This document shows, in pieces, positions 21,061 through 33,161 of a stretch of 64,000 bases of DNA. The stretch spans positions 1,121,001-1,185,000 of the forward strand of contig NC_133301.1 of NCBI RefSeq assembly GCF_005239225.2, read 5' to 3'. Each line of letters starts with the position of its first letter. The stretch's first letter is position 1. The position numbers were made by a program, and so were the translations under genes. The notes beneath the pieces are model-generated. The model had not been told where the DNA came from. It did not search any database and saw only the letters and a program-made list of their open reading frames with translations. This stretch comes from Populus alba (Eukaryota > Streptophyta > Magnoliopsida > Malpighiales > Salicaceae).

Positions 21061-21124
21061 TGTTGTCTACTTGTGGTTGAGCTGATTCCCAGTTTGTTGG
21101 TTTAAGCTTGAAAGAACTCTCTCT

Positions 21125-21132
21125 TATTTATA
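21125..21132 (-). promoter_or_regulatory. TATA box of GLR-1
   Basis: The minus strand reads TATAAATA, 65 bp upstream of the ATG at 21060, which predicts a leader of about 35 nt. The box is conserved at the same distance in GLR-2 (53239-53248). Confidence 0.7.
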
Positions 21133-21762
21133 CAAGGCTGTGGCCTGTAGGGTACTTCAAACATGTGGATCCTTAAAGCCTAGATGAAGATCTCAAATCA
21201 GTGGTTGGAGAGGGCCCAACCATTAATTTAGGAAGCATTTGGGAACGTAGTTGAAACCGCGTTTTTACAAAATTTAATTAATTTTTTTTTAAAATTTAAT
21301 TAATTTTTTTTTGTTAAAATATAATACAGTTTGTATGTTTTGGATTGTTTTGATATGCTGATGTTAAAAATTATTTTTAAAAAATAAAAAATATTATTAG
21401 TATGCATTTCAGCATGAAAAGTTATTTGAAAAGTTATTAAGCTTTGAAAAAACAAAACAGGAGAGGTTTCCTGAGTTTTGTTGCAAGGAAATTTCATGCT
21501 TTGATTTTTTTTATTCGTTTGCATACTTTTTTTCTTATTTTTCTTGTTAATTGTATGATTTTTCCCCTGGCTTGTCTGATGTTACTGATCAAATATCTTC
21601 CTTGTCTCTGATTTCACTATCGGTTACCTTGACTAATTAAATCAATGTACGTATGGTTAGACTTTTTGAAGTTTTGGCTAATTAAATCAAGATTTGTATA
21701 TTTAAGTCGTCTATTTCACTTACTAAGATAATGAATAGCATCCTTTCGACGAAGCATCCTTC
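21133..21762. other. GLR-1 upstream region, no gene seen
   Basis: Promoter-proximal sequence, partly shared with 53250-53460, followed by AT-rich DNA up to the insertion site of element B. The short frame at 21300-21524 has no support. Confidence 0.5.
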
Positions 21763-24639
21763 GTCATTGTCGCACCCCAAAAAAAATCCAGGCGCGTGAC
21801 ATCGGCTGGCGATTTTTCTCATTGTTGCGTTTGCTTTGAATTCGTTCGTGGGAGTCGCCACCTAGTAATTTATTGAGGGCTACTAGGAAACCTGATGTAC
21901 TGGTCTTGTCAGAGATCATGGGTAAGGGACTGGTTGTGGTTAGGGAAGGTATTAGCACCCCTAACACACCCTACCTGAGATAAGCTGCTTCGTGTTCTGA
22001 TGTGATTTGAAAATTTAAAATATTAATTAAATTCTTAGGCTTGAATAAATCAGTTATTAAATCCCCGAATATATGTAGAAACTTGTCCTCATATTTTCAT
22101 GGAAAATACAACTTGATTTTATTTGTCCTTGAGATATTTAACCATATTTAAATTAACAAATAATTCTTTTTGTCCTTTTTTGATTTTTAATTCAATAACA
22201 TAAATAAATAAAAAAACCAACATACAAGCACACACAAACATTTCTTTTTTTTGTTTTTGTTTTTATTATCACTTTCCCTTTTTCTTTTCTTTTCTTTTTT
22301 ACTATTTTCTTTTTTTTTTACATCCACATTTATACAGATTACACATTATAAAGAAAACTCAAAATCAAACAAATATTACATTGAAAATTACAAAACAATC
22401 TAAAACTATTCAGAACAGTGGCAAACGGACTTCTGGAGTTGCCGGAACAGTTTTCAGCAGGGTTTCTAGCGCTGGAACAGTGTCGGCGCGTGGTCCTCAC
22501 GCACCACCGCAAATGGCGGCGCGTGGACCCACGCGCCGCCGTGAAAACAAACCGAAAATAGGGGGTCTGTAACTGCTTATTCCTCTCTTCAATCCCCTGC
22601 TGTCCGTCACCTGCAAATCTCAAACAACACAGCAAGGGCAATCGATTTTAAGTTTTTTCTTTCCTTGACAGATCTGCATTTTTCTCTCTTCTTCTCCGTT
22701 TCGGATCGGCTTCTCTCTGGTTGCAGGTCCAGCCGTTGATTCTCAGTCGTAGGTGAGGCTGCTTCTGTGGGCGCCGCCGTATGGGGGCTGATTGATGGAG
22801 ACGGGGTGACCGGTTCTGTGGTGTGCTGGAGGAGATCGGCCGCCGCTGTGATGGGCTCTGTTCGTTGCCCGGCTGCTGCTACTGGAGGAACATGGCGCCG
22901 CTGCACGAGGATGGGGCCGTCGCTGCTGTCATTTCCCCGTTGTTCTCTGTTTCCAGCGGTGGGTTTCTTCTTCTGCCGATGGCAGATCTTGTTGCTGCTG
23001 TCGTTTGGCCAGCCGAGTGGAGCAAATCAGAGGAACAAAAACAGGGGGAGTTGTGGTGGCCAAGGGAAAAAGGAACGGCTGAGAGGGAGGATTTGTGGAG
23101 GAGGGAGCTGATTTGTGGCTGAAAGAGGAGAGAACCGGCTGTCTGCTGCTCCGGTTTTGTTGGCTGGAAAAGGAGAAGAAAATGGGGCCAGGACTGGAAG
23201 AGTGAGGGAGATGCCGGGTCCGGGGTTGTGCTGGTGAGGGAGCAGAACCTTTGGTCGGGTCTGTCAGAAAAAAATTAAGTCCGGGAAGTGCAGGCTGTTT
23301 GGTTGGTTTCGAAAGAGAGAAAAAAATGTCAAGGGTGTTTGGGGGCTGTTTGGCCGTGTGTGGGGAAGCTGTGGCTGGGGGAAGGAAGAAGATAAAAATA
23401 AAAAATCAAAGGGGCTGGTGGACTCCGGCGGCTGCCTTTGGGTAGAGATAAGTTTAGGGTTTTTTGTGTTTCTCCCCCCTTTACAAAATTGTCCTTGTCG
23501 CACGTGTGCGGCGTCGCGGCGAAAAAATATAGTGGTTGTTCCATTTTCTTATCTACAATGTAAATCTATCTATATCTATTTGGTAAATATGGGGAGACAA
23601 GAAAACATTGTCTTTGATCGGTGAAAAATGGAATGGGAGTCGCCACCTAGTATTTTGGTCACTAGGAACCCTAACTGGTCTCAGAGATCGGGTACGGGGA
23701 CTGGTTGCGTAAAGGGAAGGTATCAGCACCCCAAATACGCCTTACCTAAGGTAAGCTGCATTGTTTGATTGTCTGATAAAAACTAAGGTGTTATTGTACT
23801 TCTAGTCGTTGGTCTGTCTATGGTTCAAGAAAAATCCTCCTCAGTAAGAAAGTCTTTTATCTTATCGGGTAAAATCCTAACCGTTCAAACGTCTATACCA
23901 AAAAAATATTTAGGAATACGTTTTACGTATAAATTCGTAATCCCAATTAAAAGGAAAACAAAAAGATTTTTTAGAATTTTTGAAATATTGGCCTAGTTCT
24001 CATGGCTTAAATAAACTGGTTATCAAAGCCAAAATGCATGTTAATACATATATTGTTTTGAAAATTTCCTTTGTTGTGTGAAAATATGAGGTTATAATAT
24101 TTATATATATATATATATTGGAGAGACTAGGCCGTATTTTAAAACAAAAAAACATTTTTTTTGGAAAATATTATTTTTTATATGTTTTAACAAAAATCGG
24201 GTATTTTAATACTGGGTTTGTATTCTTACGGTATAAAAATACAAACCAATATTATTCCACCCTAAAAACAAAATGCAGGAAAAATCAACAATATTTTTAA
24301 GGACTTTTGGAAATTTTTTGAAAGCAAAAACATTTTTTATTTCGAAAATCTTTGATGTTTTAACGAAAACCAGGTATTTTAATACCGGATTTGTATCTTT
24401 ACAGTATAAAAATACAAACCAGTATTGATCAAAATACAGTAACAAAATTGTGGAAATCACATATTTTCAAAATAATTTTTTTTTTTGAAGAATTTTTATT
24501 TTTAATAAAAAAAAGTTTTTAAGTTGGGTCCCGTTCGGCCCATATGGCTGGGCTTGACCCAGCAGGCCTAACCACTGGCCCAAGCCAGTGTCCTGGGTGG
24601 AAGCTCACGCGTGCATCCATCATATACAAATGGTATTTT

Positions 24640-24821
24640 TCAAGTGAATTAAAATTCACTTTGAACAGTAAAAAATGCAAAACGAAAACCACGCACAGTA
24701 ACATGCAAAAGAAGACACACATAGTAACATATGGTACTGTTCAAGTGAATTATAATTCACTTGAACAGTAACATTTGCATTTCACTGTTCAAGTGAATTA
24801 TAATTCACTTGCACAGTGAAA
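24640..24821. repeat. Palindrome cluster in LTR leader
   Basis: 24735-24770 is a perfect 36-bp palindrome with half-site TACTGTTCAAGTGAATTA. 24780-24821 is a 42-bp palindrome with one mismatched pair, built on the same AAGTGAATTA core. A decayed third copy lies near 24640-24672. They occupy the same place in the LTR as the different palindromes at 8849-8933. Confidence 0.9.
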
Positions 24822-25394
24822 ATGCTAAAGGAAATCACCTTCACAGAGACGCAAAACGCTTACCTGGACGTGGAACCGAAAGGAGTGAAGACGATGCCGA
24901 ACACTCACAGTGATGCTGGTGGCGGTGGAGAGGAAACCAATGAGGGCTCACGGTGGTTCTGGCAGTGGCTGGTTTGGCGGTGGCGTTGCTGCGGCTCCTC
25001 TTCCTCTTCCTTGCTGTTTTGGCGCTGCTTTTTCTCTGTTTCCCTTTCTCCTGCTACTCCCAACTGTGCTGTTGTCAACTACAAAGACAGTGGCAGCTGG
25101 TGGTGATGGCTTGGGTGGTGGTCGAACGTCCGTGTTGCTGGTGCTGCAGCGGAGGTTGGTGGCTCCAAACGACGGTGCTCAACGGTCCGGTGACTTCTCG
25201 GGTCGTGCTCGGTCTTGGTTTTCTCTAAGCTCTCCCACGGTTTCTGTAATCTTCCCCCCCTGCTGGTTCTGTTTCTTTGAGTTTTGAGTATTTATTCCTT
25301 TAGTTCAACGGTTTCTCTCTCCTTCAGTTTCTTTCCCTCTCTTGGTCTCGGGTCTTTTCTTCTTCCTTTTTCCGTGCTTCACATCTTTCCCCTT

Positions 25395-25403
25395 CTTTTA
25401 TAG
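25395..25403 (-). promoter_or_regulatory. TATA box of the solo LTR
   Basis: The minus strand reads CTATAAAAG. It lies upstream, in element sense, of a purine-rich leader and the palindrome cluster, as in the LTR at 7955-9577. Confidence 0.5.
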
Positions 25404-26742
25404 GCGGGCAAAGGAGCGGGGCTGCATGGGCAGCGTGGGGAGCAGAACAAGGTGGGTTGAGCTGGGCAACGTGGGGGGTAGCGCCGGTCGGCTGGTCGGT
25501 GAGCGTGGTCGATCATGGCGTGGCCCTCCTGGCTTCGCGTCGTCCGAGGTGCATGGGCTTGGTATGTCAGCGCACGCGAGGAGAGAGGGGCACCGACTGA
25601 TTAAACAAAGGTTTCGTCCATGCTGCTGCACGTTCGGGGAGGAAGAAGAAAGGGGAACAGTGCCGTTCAAAACGGCACCGTTCGGTCTTTTTTTTTTTTT
25701 TTTTTTATGTATGAAACGGCGTCGTTTCGGAGAAAACGCGCCGTTTCATTTAAAAATGGCGCCAGAACGCGCCCAATTTCGAATTTAGCCCTCAATCATC
25801 TTTGTTCATTTCAATTGAGTCCCTGCCAATTTCGGTCCTCGCCCCCATAGTTGGCCGCGTTTTTCACCTTGGTCCTTGGCCTCTGATTTATGCAATTAAG
25901 CCCTCAATTGATCAATAAACTTCCAATTTCTTCAATTACGCCCCTGAATCAATTCAAAACAGCCCCCTATATTTACCCGCTTTTTCCAAATTGGTCCCTG
26001 GTTTCGGATTTTCACAATTGAGCCCCTAATTGGCCATTAAACTTCAATATTTATGCAATTAAGCCCCTGATTTGACCTAATAAATTCCAAAAAATTATAT
26101 TTTGGCCCCAGAACTTAAATTTCTTCTAATTAAAGCCCAAATTGACTTAAAAATCGATTTTTCTTGCAATCAAATCCTCTATAAATTCAAATAAAAATCC
26201 AATTAAGTCCATAAACATCCAAATTTGGGCTTTTCTCCTCCAAAAATTCAAATTTTCCTTCTCAACAAGGCTCTCATCCTTCAAGAATATATTGTCAAAA
26301 ATCCATCTTTGTATTTTTTAACCTCCTTCGGCTATTTATTTTATTTCAATTATGGGGACCCAAAAATGGGTTACAACAGTCCTCCCCCCTTGTAAGTGTT
26401 GGAAACCAGTATTTATAGGCAAAAAAATATTGCCAAGTTTTCAAAATTGGTCCCTTAACTTTCTTTTTTTGTAAAATTTGATTTTTCTTGTTTTTTTTTG
26501 TATTTTTTTGAAAATGAGCAATATCAACGTCGACTCGATGAGGAAAATCAATGATTTTAAAAACGACGCGTGAAAAGTCGAACGCGTTTGAAAAATTAAA
26601 TTCTTTTTAGACGACGTTGAAAATGCTAAAATGACGAAAATATATTAAAAACATATTTTTTTGGATTTTCTTTGTTTTTCTCTATTTTTGGAATTTTTTT
26701 GAAAATATATCAAAAACATGGGTCAAAAATTGGGTAGCAACA

Positions 26743-26758
26743 GATGCCCCCTCTTTAC
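26743..26758 (-). other. Polypurine tract of element B
   Basis: The minus strand reads GTAAAGAGGGGGCATC immediately before the LTR start TGTTGCTACCC. It is almost identical to the tract of element A. Confidence 0.88.
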
Positions 26759-26865
26759 AATGCTTACGAAGCGAAAATCCTCAAAATTTTGCATAGTAAG
26801 CTTTGTAAAGAAAACAAAAGAAAAATGATTTCATTATCTTGGGCAACCTGCCTACACATACTCAC

Positions 26866-27830
26866 TCTAGTCTATTTTCACGGGCGACCGACCCACACTC
26901 TCCCAATAGTCTATTTTCACGGGCGACCTGCCCACACATTGGGTTTACCTGAGATCCCATCTGGCGACCTCATTCAACTGGAACGAAAATATTGCGTAAC
27001 TCGATTAACCTGAAATCCCTTCTGGCGATTCCCTTTAACCAAAGCTACATGAGATCCCATCTGGCGACCTCATTCAACTGGAACTAAACTGTGTAACTCG
27101 GTTAACCTGAAATCCCATCTGGCGATTCCCTTTAACCAAAGCTACATGAGATCCCATCTGGCGACCTCATTTAACCAAAACAAAAGAATGTGTAAAAAAT
27201 GGTCTCATTGTACGGGTGACTAACCCTAGAAAAAAAGCTGGTCTCATTGTACGGGTGACGAACCCTAGAAAAAAAAGCTGGTCTCATTGTACGGGTGACG
27301 AACCCTAGAAATAAGCTGGTCTCATTGTACGGGTGACGAACCCTGGTGCTGGTCTCATTGTACGGGTGACGAACCTTAGTGCTGCTGGTCTCATTGTACG
27401 GGTGACGAACCCTAGAAAAATGCTGGTCTCATTGTACGGGTGACGAACCCTGGAAAAATGGTGGTCTCATTGTACGGGTGACCGACCCCGGAAAAATGCT
27501 GGTCTCATTGTACGGGTGACCGACCCAGGAAAAATGCTGGTCTCATTGTACGGGTGACCGACCCCAGAAAAATGCTGGTCTCATTGTATGGGTGACCGAC
27601 CCCAGAAAAAAAATATGATGAAGTGGTCTCGTTGTGATGGGCGACCTACCCAAATAGAAAGAATATGAAATGCGGTCTCATTGTAATGGGTGACCTACCC
27701 AGATGGAAAAAATGTGGAAAACTGCGGTCTCATTGTCATGGGTGACCTACCCGGATGGAAAAAATATGAAGAACGGTCTTATTATGATGGGCGACCTACC
27801 CAGATGGAAAAAATATGATATGACAAGTGT
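26866..27830. repeat. Minisatellite arrays in the 3' part of element B
   Basis: Three related arrays in a row. 26866-26945 has two units with TCACGGGCGACC. 26946-27180 has units with GAGATCCCATCTGGCGACCTC alternating with GAAATCCC(A/T)TCTGGCGATTCC. 27199-27815 has 15 units starting GGTCTCATTGTACGGGTGAC, the last four longer and with GGGCGACCTACCC. All share a GGCGAC or GGGTGAC core. The position beside the polypurine tract is the same as the unrelated array of element A. Confidence 0.92.
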
Positions 27831-30800
27831 GAAAAATAGGACTTACCTGGCGAAGTCCTGAGGGGATGATAGAAGAAGGGCTGGAAAACTTGGTGCTTCC
27901 TGATAAGTCCCGATCATAGGATTTGAAAACTCGGTGTTTCCTGACTGCGAGGGTTGAAAACTCGAGACTTCCCGATTGCAAGGTTGATCTTGTCATTTCT
28001 TTGGGATTTTCCTAATGTTAGGGTTCATCCATCGTCCTTTTATTCCATGATCAAAACCGATTCTTTATTATCATCACCACCATGCTTCTTTCTTTTCCAA
28101 TATCTTGCTGGACCTCCTTAAGGATTTTTCCTGTAACAATTCAAAAATATGTGCAAAATTTTTTTTTTCTTTTGTTTTTTTTTTTTTAGGTTAGATGACA
28201 TGCATGCATCCTTACTGTTTTGAATATAGGTCCCCCCCTCTTTGATGCTCCATCGTCATAGGGTGCCTTTGTTTTCATTCCAAAGCTTTCCTTGCTCTTT
28301 CGATGCATTGGCTCATTCATGTGCAAGCCATCCAACTCAGCTGTAAATGTAGTGCCCAACCCGGGCTGTCTTCGACAATTACTGCTTGCATCGTTCATCA
28401 AGCTTGACCTGCCCCAAGTGTGGTACTGCTTGATTCATCATGAAGGATTTTCTCCTGGCTTCTTCTGAGAATTATCCTCTGATTGATTGTGTGCATCATG
28501 CCAATACCCATCACAATTGTTAATCAGTCATGAACTTGCCTCTATTTGAAACAGTACTCTTTAAGTACATGTTATCATCAGCCTTCTTGGAACTCATTCA
28601 GTCATCCAATCATGCATCTCATAACTTGCAGTACAAAGGCTCATGGTTGTATGCTCAGTGCTCTTCTCATAGACTCCTTTCAACTCTTCTAATCAGATTG
28701 TGAAAAGAAATGCCTCGGCCTCATCAATGATGCTACTTCTATCACCCATACTCATGCGGTGAAGTGCTCATCTGGCTTCAAAACAAATTGTCCCACACAG
28801 TCAATCTTCGGGGTGGGTGCCTTTCTGACATTCATTCAATGCAGTTGCGTGGTAACGTCTGTCGATAACCATGTTTCAAAGGATGACAATATGAGATTGT
28901 CCTTCAAGTGCATCATTGTTCCACAGTCAGTCTTGGTGGTGTGCATATGTTCGATGTTCATTCAAATGCACTCACCCGATAACATCTGTTAGGAGTCATA
29001 GCCATGTTTCAGAGGGTGACCCAAGATGGAGATATGAAAATATCCATCAAGTGCAGCGTTGCTCATCAATTGCTGCTGAAGTTCACTGAATCATGGATTG
29101 TCTTTGAACAACATTTGCCCAGCAATGATATGAATGCTCGTTCATCAGTTTATACTCAATGATGTTTTCCTTTGTCATTGTCAAATGATAATCATAACTT
29201 TCCGGGACTTTGATGACTCATCATCTGATTCTTTCTTTGCCCCCAGCTGATCTGGATACTGTTTGTTTTCCTTCTTAAGGTCCACTGTATTGCCCCAGTT
29301 GCTCAACTTTTCAAGGAGTGTCGAGGACTTCAATGTCATTTCTATCAACGATTTTGCATACTCAATCAATGTTTCTTCTGTGTTTGATAATCTTCCTTGT
29401 TCTGGAATCAACTCTCATATTTCAAAGATCATGTCTATTCAAAGTCTAGTTTGTTGAAATGAAATCAAGAGATGTCCTTTTTTGGAAATCTTTTGAAAAT
29501 CAAGCTTTTTGATCAAAGACCCAACACACGTTATTCGAAATACAACAGTCCTTTGATTGTCTTGTATTTTGAAAACAGAAATCGACCCGTTGTAGGATTA
29601 AAATGGCTTTTTCCATGGTTCTTTGTATCAATTTGAATCCTTGATATTGGGTATATCATTTGATGGTCTGTGTGATGGTGACATTTTTTGTGAATTTCAA
29701 AAAACAAGATGCTCAGGCTTTATCAAGAAAAGTTGTTTCTTTTCTTAGCTTTATTTTATCAGCATGCATAATAACCAGTAGCTTAATTCATGAAGTCACG
29801 ACCCTTATGGAAAAGCTCTTTAAGTTTTGAGAGCGCATTTATCGGTTCAAATTTCTTGCTTGATTAAAAGGGCTTTTAAAAGCACGTAATGCAGGCTATG
29901 GTTCATGGCTATGAAAGAAAGGAATTTCAAACAGGCTCAAAAGTGTTTGAGGGTTTCAAAGACTAGGATCAACATCAACTATTCATCAACTCTTTTCTAT
30001 TGTTGTCTTTGTAGAGGAAACGACATATAACCTTGTTAACCTCAAAGTTTAGACTTTTCTTAACATAAGTCATAATGCAAATCCACATTTCCTTGATGAA
30101 TAAACAACCTTAATCATCTGATAAATCAGAGGCTTTATAATGGACACCAAAAGTCACGTTTATAGCTTAGTCTTTTTTTCTGGTATTGACTTTTGTTGTC
30201 CTTGATTGAAATTGCTTTTGCTTTTCATAGACATGATAGGCGTTTTCTTTCCTTTATCTTCGACTTGCTTCTTTAAGTGAAGGCAATTTCAACTTCTTCC
30301 TTTTTTTTCATTTTTTTTTTCATAGCCTTCCTCAAAACTTTCTTATATGCCCCAGTCTATGTGTCTTCTTCTAGCTCTCTTTCAATCATTGGATTTTTGT
30401 TCTAAGCCTTCTCTTTATCCATTAATTATATCAATGTCTCAACATATCTCTCATCTGCCCCAGTATGGGGTGTGATCTAGTCAGGGTTTTCATGAAAGAA
30501 TATTCTATTCAGCTCAAAATGGGACTACAAGGGATATAACCTTTAGAAAGTGAAGGGATATCAAAGATGGCCTTTTCTCATTTCAAGCAAGGTCAGTTAG
30601 AACTGATAAATTTTGACCTCATCCAATGAATGATTTGGACTTGTAAGAGTCATGATTCACGAGTCCATAACTATTGAATCCACTATATGTCATTATGCAT
30701 ATACTGCTAAAAACTTAGCTATATGATGTTGGTTCAGTTTCAAAAGGTATGAGTTCAAAATTGTTTGGTCACGTCATGTCATTTCAACAAGATCGAGTCA

Positions 30801-31730
30801 TTTCTGCAATCAAAACACTTTTAATCTTCCAGATTGATTAACCTTTATCGCATGTTGGAGTTTGATCAAAATATTTTGTCAGAATAAAATGTTAAACATC
30901 TATTGATTTCAAAACAACAAAAAGATAAAAGCAAGGCATGTTTCGTTGAAGGATGAGATGTGATCCCAAAACAAAATGCAGAATTCCAAAACAATATGAT
31001 TGATTGTTCATCACCATTCTTGAATCAGCTTTTCTGGCAATATTTGCGTTTTGCAAGCATTTCGATCAACATGTCATTCTGAAGATGTTCGGGGGACAAT
31101 ATAGCCAATGACACCCTCCTTCACTGACTCCACTTGTCTCTTGCTCACCAACTTTCAGACTCAATTCTTGCAATTCTTTGAAACTGTTCATTGAAATGGT
31201 TGAGGACCCCACCACGACAATCACATCTCTTATCTGGATTATACCAAACTAGAAATTGGTGGTTGCATGGGATTTGTCGGAGTCAAGCAAAATTATGGAA
31301 TCTGGCAGATGCTGGTCGACAAACTTAAACGGCAGAGGAATGTCCCATCTTGGCAAAGACATTTGAGCAATTGATGCTACCGTGAGACCTGGCTATACCC
31401 CATAATTAAGGGTTCACACGTCAAAGTCATCTCCTGATTCAACCTCTCATCATTGTTCTGGAATCCATGGCAGATCCTTCAATCTTTCCTCTCTTCATAG
31501 CTTGTTCAAATCTTCGGCAAATCCTCACAACATTATTTCAATCTTCCAATGTTGCTATGGTTGGTTGAGGATTGTTAGAAACTTTCCAACAGCTTGGTAA
31601 TCTTGGCAGCGCCCAGAAACTTGTATTATTGCCACTACCTGACGTGTGGAATCACACATTGTCTTATTGGAAAGAAAACGATGAACATTAATCTCCTCTA
31701 TTTCTTCTTCGATTTCTCTTGAACGATGCA
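27831..31730 (-). mobile_element. Non-coding interior of element B
   Basis: Several short frames (for example 28186-28401 and 29181-29411, minus strand) have no recognisable domain. 29865-29970 and 30458-30560 match element A, the latter around TGCCCCAGTATGGGGTGTGATC. I see no gag, protease, reverse transcriptase, RNase H or integrase motif. Confidence 0.75.
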
Positions 31731-31734
31731 GCAA

Positions 31735-33161
31735 ACAAGCACCAATAGAGGGAGTTCTGCTATGTTGAAGTTTTAGTCTTCTTCATGTTTTTCAGTCTAG
31801 GCATGTCTCTTCTCTCTACTTTTGTGTTTTAATACTGACATTGTTGGAGAGAAATCATAGATGATCTGAAACTACTGTATTCCTTCTTGGATTTCCCACT
31901 TGCGGATCCACAAACAGATTCCTGCCGAGAGAGCTCTACAACGTTGAAGTTTGAAGTCTGCTCATATTTTCCAGACCAGGTCTGGCTCTTCAACCTACTA
32001 AGATGTCTTCGTGCTAAAAACTGATGAGAGAAATATTTGTAGCATATGCAACTTATAAATCCCCTCTTGCATTCCCAATTTGCAGAGCATAAATGGATTT
32101 TTGTAGAAGAGAGTCTGCCACGTAGAAGTTCAGTGTCTAATCATGGTTTTTCAGACAACATCTTGTGCTGCTGAAATGGAATTGAGCTCATAATTGGGGT
32201 AGCTTCAAAGAAGACTAATGCACCATGTACAAGAGGCTAGTAGTCATTTGGTTCCATTAGATGATGTGGAGGCAATGAACACTTAAGAGTGCAACAAAGC
32301 AAGAACCAGAGTTGTCATTAGTTGATGACTGAAGGCATTGTTGCTGTTGTTCATGACTGAAAAGGAGAGGCAGCTTCAATTGAACGTGGACAAGTAGTGT
32401 TCCACAGAAGACTGTGCATACATTCTCTTGCCATTTAAATACTCAACACTTGTTCAAAAATCTGAGTCTAGCTACTTCATCTTTGATGCTCCCAACCTCA
32501 ATCTGGTAATGAGCCTCTATCTGACATCTTTCTTTGCTCCCATCATCTTTCTTTAATCACGTGCAGCACAGCTTGTGCGGGGGACCTAACTTTCAACCCG
32601 GTACATGCATGATAAATGTATGAATATGTAATCTATATGATGAACTCGCCCTTCGAGGGGTGACAATATAGTCGTAACTCTTGTATGATGGAACAAGAAT
32701 CGTGATTTTGCCCAGATGCAAACAACGATAGCACATACAACTTAAGGACAGGTTCTATTTATTTTACGTGAGACAGGGTAGGTTTGCTACTTGGTCTCTA
32801 AAAGGGTCTCTTGTTGTCCCAGTGATTGCCCTCGTAAAGGCAATATAGGGGCCCAGTAGGTAATGGGTTGGCACGTGTCCAACTATTACCAGTCTAAGCA
32901 CTCAACGAAGAGTTGGGGTTTACACAAACTTCAACCTTGACTCAAGTCATAAGGTAAGCTGCTAGTCCCCCACCTAACCTAAAGCTTGTGTGTGCTTTCA
33001 AAAATTAAAACTTGTGATGCATGAGAGAATTATATACAATGCATGAATAAAACACAAATAAAATAAAACAAAGTACAAAAAAAAACTTAAACACATCAAA
33101 ACACAAAGCTTAGTCCGATAAAGTTGAAAACAATACCTTTTCCCCAGTGGAGTCGCCATTC
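31735..33161 (-). mobile_element. 5' leader of element B with about 180-bp repeats
   Basis: Between 31735 and 32150 a unit of about 178 bp recurs (around 31759, 31936 and 32115), each with a CCACGTAGAAGTTC-like box followed by TTTTTCAGAC. From about 31960 to 33161 it aligns with 1-1385. No coding frame. Confidence 0.75.
33141..33158 (-). other. Primer-binding site of element B
   Basis: The minus strand reads TGGCGACTCCACTGGGGA, three bases after the end of the 5' LTR. It is identical to the site at 7934-7951. Confidence 0.85.

Larger units (their letters stand above)
23496..26378 (-). mobile_element. Nested solo LTR of the element A type
   Basis: 2883 bp from TGTCGCACGTGTGCGG to GGGTTACAACA, flanked by GTCCT at 23491-23495 and 26379-26383. 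The empty site is at 34884-34888 in the other LTR of element B. There is no interior, so it arose by LTR-LTR recombination. Contents include a 165-bp direct repeat (24185-24305 and 24355-24460), a palindrome cluster (24640-24821), a TATA box (25403-25395) and a U3 part rich in CAATTGAGCCCC-like motifs (25780-26200). Confidence 0.93.
21768..26742 (-). repeat. Left (3') LTR of element B, split by a solo LTR
   Basis: Starts TGTCGCACCCC and ends GGGTAGCAACA. It is interrupted at 23496-26378 by another LTR with duplicated GTCCT. Without that insert it matches the right LTR over its full length. Open frames at 22339-23503 recur at 33732-34838 because they are LTR copies, and they are not genes. Confidence 0.92.

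Noticed and set aside
22339..23503. Several 60-114-codon frames on both strands, repeated at 33732-34838
   Set aside because: They lie in the two LTRs of element B, overlap on both strands and show no domain. Their duplication is LTR identity, not gene duplication.
25780..26200. Regular CAATTGAGCCCC-like motifs resembling a satellite
   Set aside because: The spacing is irregular and the units align poorly. It was kept as part of the LTR description only.
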